A stretch of 64,000 bases of DNA, taken from assembly GCA_037954325.1 (NCBI GenBank), contig JBBMNZ010000003.1, forward strand, positions 22,985,392 through 23,049,391, written 5' to 3'. The notes under the pieces are model-generated. The model did not search any database. It was given only the letters and a program-made list of their open reading frames with translations, and had not been told where the DNA came from. Of this stretch, positions 57,206 through 64,000 are shown piece by piece (the first letter of the stretch is position 1; each line of letters starts with the position of its first letter). Source of the DNA: Fistularia commersonii. Its lineage: Eukaryota > Chordata > Actinopteri > Syngnathiformes > Fistulariidae. The translations under genes were made by a program, and so were the position numbers.

Positions 57206-57510
57206 TGTGTGTGTGTGTGTGTGTGTGTGTGTTTGTACCACGCTGCTCCCAGCTCTTGGCGGCGCAGGGGTCGACTGTCTGCATGAGCCCCTGTGGGCCA
57301 AACCCAACGGCATTTTCCTCATCGCAGAGCGAATATCATGGCTAGCCAGGTAGCCCAGCTAGCTCGCGGTTTTGGGAGCTAACCTAGCCTAGCGCCGCGA
57401 CCAGATGATGAATTTCATGATTGTAGAGCAGAAGAGCAGGTGGAGGGGGAATGAGGGTTAATAGTGCCGGGAAATAACCGCAGCTAGCTCTGTCCGTACA
57501 TGACCTCTGC

Positions 57511-57564
<54 letters not shown>

Positions 57565-57863
57565 CGCCAGAAAGTGGAAGTCCAGTTCCCTTCATCTGAT
57601 TCCTGCAATAGCACCCCCCTATCCAAAGGAAGGGGGTCCGAGAGGTGTGTGTGTGTGTGTGTGTGTGGTGTGATAAAAAGCTCTAACTCGCCACTTCCTG
57701 TCTTCTCCCTCGCTCGCTACTTTTTTTTTTTTTTTTTAACGCATGCTCGCACACGCGTGCGCAGCAAACACGCGTGTTTAAGCGGACTGTCAACAAACAC
57801 GGGATCTGCCCCCCCCCCATCTGCTGAGCGCGGCGGTTTGCCGCAGGCATTGAGGCACCTTCA

Positions 57864-57911
<48 letters not shown>

Positions 57912-58019
57912 GGCACACACATATGCATGCGTACAGTAGGAAGAAAGCAAAACCACAACAACGTGCTCCTTTCAAAAGTGGAGCAGACAGCTCAGTAACA
58001 GGGGGAATAAATTACCTCC

Positions 58020-58059
<40 letters not shown>

Positions 58060-59087
58060 TACACAGGAGCCCATCCGGAAACAAGAATGCTTAAGGAGAT
58101 TCAGTATTCAATATATTATTCCTCGGACGTCTGCCAGGCGCTCAGACGGGGGATTCTGTTAAAACGCTTCCAGGGATTGAAGTTGAGGGGAAATGTCAGG
58201 AATCCTGCCGCCGCCCGAAGCCGACTTCGCTTCGGTAGCCGAAACGCCCGCCTGTTTTGCCAGTCCGGGGTCGCCGCTTCCTGGTCGTTCCGCGCCGATA
58301 ACCCCGCTCTCTTTTCTTCTTGACGGCGGCGGCGGGGATGCGGGTTCCCGTCGATGCGCTTCCATTAGCACGCCGTATGGATTTGCGCTTACGTGAAGAT
58401 GGATTTCATTCGCCGATATGGATCCCGGCCTCTCGCCCTGAAAGCCCCGCCATCTTGGTTCATTATTCACCACCGTTCCCTTTTACTTTTACAAATCGAT
58501 AACTTTGTTTGGAACGCAGAAATGTCGCTGATTCAGGTTAGCCGTTTCACTCTGGGTGTTTCTGGCTGGTAATCACACAAGCGTGCACGTGTTTCATTTA
58601 GCTGTCTTATAAATACCTGTATACTGTCTTGTCACTGCTTTTTTGTAAAACCAGAAAACACGTGTGAAGACGACTAAAAGCACCTCCGCCGGTGTCGTAG
58701 CTTATTACCATGTAATAAAGCCTTTACGCACTAACTGGGCCGTCTGTGCAAACTCACAATTATCATTAATGATTCACGCTCTGCTGCAAAATGGAGTGCA
58801 ATCAACGGCGATTATTTGAAATGGATATGTGAGGTGAAATGAAAAAAAAAAAACGCAAAATCACACAGTAGTTATGACGTTGTAATAAAGTGTGTGTGAC
58901 TGCTGAGTGCATGCCACGGCCGCCGTGCGCGCCGGGTCTCTTGCCCGAGGCTTATCTGCCGTTTAACGGGTCACAGATGTCCACTCGGCTAAGCCCTTTA
59001 GCTCGTGACCGCTAGCGGCGCCGGCGTGATGTGATTTCTGATGGCGACAGATCAGGCTTATAACACCTGCACCCGATGGTTTTAGGC

Positions 59088-59121
<34 letters not shown>

Positions 59122-59438
59122 TCACCTGCTGCTTGTCGTGCAAACATTTCGGAAGTTTGCCAGAGTGGCATCCATCTGCTCTGTATCCGCCTGGCTGACT
59201 GCTGGGGAAGAGAAATGGTCAGAGAGCTTGGATTACATCACCAAACCTTACGATAAATTGAACAAATAAAGTCCGGAGGCTTTATGTGTGTGTGTGAGTA
59301 AATGTACAGGTGTGCGTGTGTGTGTGAGTGTGTGTGGGATGGAGGGTAGTTGCAGGTAATGGTGTGTGACTGCTGAGCAGCAGACAACAAGGCAGGGACT
59401 GGGATGGCGACCAACAGTCGAGTGCATTAAACACTCCC

Positions 59439-59471
<33 letters not shown>

Positions 59472-59597
59472 TAGCATGAAACTGTGCTTCCTACATGAGT
59501 ACTAATGCACAGTGTTGGGTGTTTTGCGTGTTTGACCGTTGTCTTGTAATGTACGTCCGTGCCAATGTCTGTTTGTTTGTTTGCACGTGTGTGTGCA

Positions 59598-59636
<39 letters not shown>

Positions 59637-59780
59637 GTATACACAACACCATCTGCCTGTGGCTGTGCAGCTAAAATCCCTGATAGCCTCTCATCCCAGT
59701 TTCAGAAACAGCTGATCAGTCATCCAACTAGCTGGCTGGCAGCTACTTCAAAGACAAAGTCGTCCCCGGAGAGCAGCATG

Positions 59781-59829
<49 letters not shown>

Positions 59830-60433
59830 AACAGACTGTCATTACACTGCTATTTCTCGTTCATTTTTCAAGCTTTAACCGATCCATACAAAACTATAAC
59901 TGTATAACTGTGGACGTATTGATTTTTTTTTTTTTTCCAAATCATGTAAATTATGCTTAAACAACAAATCAAACTCCAACAAATATAGATAATTTTTTTG
60001 TTTTTTTTCTAATTTTAAGTCTTTTTTTTTTTTTTGCCCTAAAATGTTCACACAGTCATTTATTATGGCTCTGAAAATGGTTTTGCAACCATTGTTATAA
60101 ATGCGTAATGCCGATCCCTGGCTTGTCACTGGGGCAGTTAGACGTCCAAATCGGGAAATCTGGGCCAGTGTGTCACCGGCGTCCCGGCCCAGGCAGAGAT
60201 ATATTATTAGACCCCCTCACCCCCCACCCCTTCTCCCGGCCCTCCCCCACCTGAGTGCGATACCTGGAGTGCAGCAGCGGGCGGCGGCGGCGGCGAGGTG
60301 GTGGTGGTTGGCGTGGGGGTGGATGCTAATGAAATCCCAGACAAGCAGGCTCTTAATAGAAGCTGACGTGACAGCTTGGCCCTGCGGACGCTGAGGCGAC
60401 CCTGTAACCTGCAAGCAAGCTTTGCATGTTGAT

Positions 60434-60470
<37 letters not shown>

Positions 60471-61091
60471 CGTGACACTTGCCTTTGGAGCAGGGGGGGG
60501 TGCAGGGGTGCAGAGACACCTGTCTCCGGCTCAAAGAGAGGTCGCTCTCGCGGGGGTTGTGGGAACGGCCGTGACTCAGCGTCTCCGAGGTGAGGAAAGA
60601 AAAAGAGAGAAAGAGGAGGAAGCTTCCCGTTTTCAGCGAAGCCCGAATGAACCACGAGAAACTTCGTCCGGATGCCGATTCTCATTTATTTATGTTCTAC
60701 GAAGGCGATTTCCACCGGAGCGTTCGTCACGGAGATCGATTTTTATTAAATCTACCCAGATTGGGTGTTTTTATTTATTTTTTTATCCCTTTTGGAACTG
60801 CGTGGCACGGACGGATGGACGGACGGCCTCTGCCCCGACGCCGTCTGTTCAACCAGAGAGGAAGTGGCTTCGGAAAAAAAAAAAAAGAGAAACCTCCTAA
60901 ACCTCTTACAGCTTTTGTGGATTAAAAGTACATGATTAAACCCTGTTAGCATATGGATAAACAAGCTAAGCTCCTGTGTGAGGGTGTGTGTGTATGTGTG
61001 TGTGTGTGTGTGTGGGTGGGTGGGTCAGGGCTCTCAATGCTGTCATGCACGCATATATACGTGTGTGTGTGTGTGTGTGCGTGTGTGTGTG
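57206..61091. repeat. Dense microsatellite cluster
   Basis: Dinucleotide arrays: TG 57206-57232, TG 57513-57557, TG 57645-57667, AC 57865-57908, AC 58021-58055, TG 59445-59471, TG 59605-59634, CA 59782-59824, TG 60435-60468, TG 60983-61022, TG 61060-61091. There is also a CCG array at 59088-59121. TG and CA arrays are in opposite sense, so neighbours can pair as inverted repeats. Sequence between them is mostly unique. Confidence 0.95.
58560..58850. other. Unique block, possible conserved non-coding element
   Basis: Repeat-free between two repeat clusters, with TTACGCACTAACTGGG, CAATTATCATTAATGATTCA and CTGCTGCAAAATGGAGTGCA. A homeodomain-like palindromic ATTAAT word is included. Texture only; conservation untested. 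Confidence 0.3.
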
Positions 61092-61229
61092 CACGGTTGT
61101 CCAAATTGCCAAATGTGACATCCCGCCCTCTGTGTTGCATTCGCTGGTCATTTTTGTCCCAAAAAGGGTCGACCGGGATGGCGTCTCTGCAGCGCCGCTG
61201 AGAAAAGAAGAAGAAGAAAAAGAAATAAA

Positions 61230-61478
61230 TCTCAACCCACTGACCCAGATTAATGGGGATATAATTGCATATTACCCACTGATTATAAAAAAGAAAACAA
61301 CTTTGCAATAAAGTGAGATAATAAGCGGCAAATCCGCTATGCATTCTTGAATAGCAGATTAGCTTCATTAAAGAAGCCTCCGCTATCTCCTTTTGATCTC
61401 CTCTGCCTCCGTGTGTGTATTAATAAATGTAGAGCAATGCTGTAATAGTGCATTATTAGCTGAAATATATTAGCATGC
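61230..61478. other. Unique block, possible conserved non-coding element
   Basis: AT-rich but not repetitive: CCAGATTAATGGGGATATAA, TTGCATATTACCC (octamer-like), TAGCAGATTAGCTTCATTAA, CATTATTAGCTGAAATATAT. It ends at an A tract of 23 (61479-61501). The high density of TAAT and octamer-like words suggests an enhancer-like element; this is inference. Confidence 0.35.
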
Positions 61479-61501
61479 AAAAAAAAAAAAAAAAAAAAAA
61501 A

Positions 61502-62349
61502 CGGGTGGCGGAAAAACAGGTAAAGTGGGTCATGTGCTACTAGATCTGCCCTGACCTATATTCAGTAGCATCCAGTATAGAAAGTCCCCCTAAACACATT
61601 CTGAAATATTTATAGTAGCACCGACAGCGTCCGTCCCCGCCCGCTTTTGTTTGGTCATTTCGTCCAAGACGTTGACTCGCGGAGACGCCTCGGAGCGGTA
61701 GCCCCCCCCCTTCGCCCGCGGTGCCCGACGCTAACCCGGCCGGGGCGGCCGCACCCACGCCGGAGCGGAGAATATAGGTCACGCGGCGCCGGAGATGAGC
61801 CGTGCGCGGCGTCGGCTGCCAAGGTGGAGTAAATATAGAGGCGCTCGCGCGCTCCTCGGGCGGTTAAATGACCGCAAGGAGGGTCAAAACACAGATGGAG
61901 GCGTGGGGAGCGGCTCGGGTGGGGTACCAGAGCGAGCGGAGTGTTTGTGGAAAGACGGTATCGAGTTCACTCCCTTGCAGATGAAGGCGGCGGAGGGGCG
62001 GAGGGGGTACGAATAGCGGGCTGCCATCTTGGAGCAGCTGCGGCCGGAGCACAATGTCGTCCTCTGTTTGCCGGTGGCTGGTGGCGATCCAGAGGCGAGT
62101 GTGAAGACGGCGCTCGCGGTTGGCGTATTCCCCTGTGTTTTCTTTGGAGATCGTCAGCACTTTCGTCGCCCGCGGCGGTTTTCCATCCCGCTCCCGGGTT
62201 TTTTTTTTTTTTTTTCCCCCCGCGGCAACGAATGAGGTGTCCAAATGATCCCGTTTACCTCAGATGGCGCAAATAGTCGTCTGCTGTCGGTGTCGCAGAG
62301 GGGTCGGGCGCGTCGGGGATCGGCTACGTCTTCTTTGCTACGGAAAAAA
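61502..62349. other. CpG-rich block
   Basis: CG-dense from about 61640 to 62120 and again at 62160-62360, with CGGGGCGGCC and GCGCTCGCGCGC words. A T tract lies at about 62200-62215. It could be a CpG-island promoter, but no exon or conserved start is visible. Short frames on both strands are unrecognised. Confidence 0.35.
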
Positions 62350-62900
62350 AGCCAAGAAATTAGATCGGAGAGGAATCTCCGTGGACTCGTGTTGTTTGCA
62401 GATGACACTGCGATCTATAGTGAGAGCGGGGAGCGAGGGGAGGAAGCTCTAGAGAGGTGGAGGTGGAGGTACGCCTCGGAAAGGAGAGGAATGAAGAATC
62501 GCTGAGGCTACAGGGAGTGGAGATAAAGAAGGTGGAGGACTTTAAGTACCACCAGAGCCGTGGAGAAGGAGGTGAAAACAACGGGTGGAGAGAAGAGGGC
62601 CAGAAGATGTGCTGTCTGGTTTAGAGACCCAGCAGCAAGAGCTGGAGGCGGCAGAGATGAAAATATAGAGAAACATATTCTTTTTGGAGAAGGTCGTGTT
62701 CTGGAGATAAAGTCTGAGGACGGAGGAGGAGGGATGCTGAAGATCTGGATCGAAGGATGCTGAGGTTGCAGGAGGTCCAGGGGAGAGGGACATTTAGGGA
62801 TGGAAAGAAAAGAGCATGTGGAGTTGGCAGCATAGGAGAAGGTCAGATGGTGGTAGATGATTGGCTGAGGGGAGCGGCCCAAAGGAAAAGAAGGTTGCAG
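62350..62900 (+). mobile_element. RTE-type LINE 3' end with reverse-transcriptase remnant
   Basis: LFADDTAIYSESG (62392-62430) contains the reverse-transcriptase catalytic FADD motif; upstream EIRSERNLRG is the decayed lead-in, shifted by an indel. In order follow ERWRWRYASERRGMK, RLQGVEIKKVEDFK in another frame, SGLETQQQELEAAEMK, and LDRRMLRLQEVQGRG. The 3' end GGGGAGCGGCCCAAAGGAAA resembles the GGAGCAGCCGAAAGGAGAAG ending of fish RTE elements. Internal deletions, frameshifts and stops are clear. 5' truncated and dead. Confidence 0.9.
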
Positions 62901-64000
62901 ATAAGCCATTTTTACATAATACACCATCCGACTCGCCCTTTACGAACAAGATGTTCACTTATATAACCCGTTCCGATGCACCATCTCATTTCCACTGATG
63001 AATCTGAGGCACATTAACGGTTCCTACCGGAATCAGAAGTACAGTCACCGCCAGAAATGCGACATGAGCGGTCCATTGTCATTCTCAAGGAGGTTTTATC
63101 AGAGCTTCCCCCGTCCATCGCTCCGCCCCAGCCGCCATCTGCTCCGTTCGAGTCTCAACTCGGAAACGCACTCGTGATAAGTGGCCTTTTGTCCTCGCAA
63201 ATATTTCGACGGGAGCTTTTCAAAACGTCTGGAAGGAGCGGCCGGTGCAAGTCCTTCACGGGACCCGGGGGCCTCCGAGGGCCCCGCAAGTCCATGTGCG
63301 GAGGGCGCGTCGCTAATCTAGATAGTAGAGTTTAATGTTTATGAAAGCAACGATCCGCCCAGCGTGACATCGGGCTTTCGATGTCCTTTCCCTGTCTCGC
63401 CTCAACTAACGTCGATCGTGAAGTGGCTTAAGTTCCCTCTATGTATTCATGTAGTGTTTGCCAAAGTATTCACTCATTTAACCACTCGAAGACGGAAAGA
63501 ACGAGTCTCTAAGCGTGTTTACTGTTGATGACGGTAGAAAACAGTGTTTTGCTCCGTCCTTTACTAAATACTGAACCAGGTACAAAACACAGTTTTGCCT
63601 TTTAGACTCACGTGAACTGACCACGTCATAGCTCAGCGCGCGCTCCTATCCTTATTTGGTTAACCTAAACCATGAATAAACATGTACTTCACTAAAATGC
63701 AAAATTAAATACAATAATGTAATCATAAAATAATTATGCTATAATAAACAATCACCTAAATTAATTTAAATAATATCATATCCAAATCTGAGGCTAGATT
63801 ACAAAAATGGAAAATGGCACTAACAGAGCGGTTCATTTCAAGGAAAAGTGGCTTTTTGGCGAAACCTCGACGACGACGACAAGGAAATCATTGTCGTCAA
63901 ATGGCACTGAATGATGTGGCAAGGCCAGGGGTGCCGGAGGGGGGCGACCGGGTCAGGAGGGATCAGACAAACAAAAAGGGGGCGACGTGGAGGGCGGTCG
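62901..64000. other. Unique sequence, no gene seen
   Basis: AT-rich and repeat-poor at 63640-63830 (ATACAATAATGTAATCATAA). ACG triplets near 63868-63879. The 92-codon frame at 63057-63335 has no recognised domain. Confidence 0.4.

Overview
The window looks like non-coding nuclear DNA from a ray-finned (teleost) fish. I see no intact host protein-coding gene, rRNA or functional tRNA gene. The teleost call rests on DANA/Mermaid-type SINEs, short tRNA-derived SINEs, LINE 3' ends finishing in a GGGATCAATAAAGT-like sequence plus short tandem repeats, Tc1, pogo/Tigger and hAT remnants of fish type, and very dense CA/TG microsatellites. The species cannot be named from this sequence. Most open frames are CA/TG-repeat translations (runs of THTHTH or CVCVCV) or short chance frames in CpG-rich DNA.

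Layout. 1-4.8 kb is a Myb/SANT-derived dispersed repeat followed by mostly unique sequence. 4.8-5.7 kb is a LINE tail, TA/TG repeats and a SINE tail. 5.7-11.4 kb is unique sequence with a 750-bp ATT-rich block near 8 kb. 11.4-15.3 kb is a transposon cluster: LINE, ACATT-type repeat, pogo MITE, SINEs and a possible TIR element. 16.7-17.2 kb holds another LINE and SINE tail. 18.25-19.64 kb is a complex satellite of about 13 units of 100-110 bp. 19.6-22.3 kb is unique with a CpG-rich core. 22.3-24.2 kb holds a LINE reverse-transcriptase remnant, one candidate 61-bp exon and a 211-bp tandem duplication. 25.4-26.4 kb is a second Myb/SANT repeat, a 26-bp C tract and a SINE. 28-32 kb is mostly unique. 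32.2-38.6 kb is a mobile-element belt (dispersed repeat, two full-length DANA-type SINEs, an internally deleted pogo/Tigger transposon, another pogo-like fragment, and an inverted Myb/SANT repeat). 38.6-46.7 kb is largely unique, broken by two SINE pieces and a Myb/SANT repeat with an open domain. 46.7-49.2 kb holds a hAT element, a Myb/SANT repeat and a Tc1 MITE. 52.3-52.8 kb is a hAT element with a transposase fragment. 54.5-55.5 kb is a Myb/SANT repeat with an internal minisatellite. 57.2-61.1 kb is a dense microsatellite cluster. 61.6-62.3 kb is CpG-rich and runs into an RTE LINE 3' end.

Between repeats lie many unique stretches with TAAT, octamer-like and GATA-like words. They resemble the conserved non-coding elements found around developmental genes, but conservation cannot be judged from one sequence, so all such calls are weak. 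The best-supported structured signals are the six-copy Myb/SANT-derived family, the 18-19.6 kb satellite with a CENP-B-box-like motif, the two hAT elements with near-identical target-site duplications, and the pogo/Tigger element with transposase remnants.
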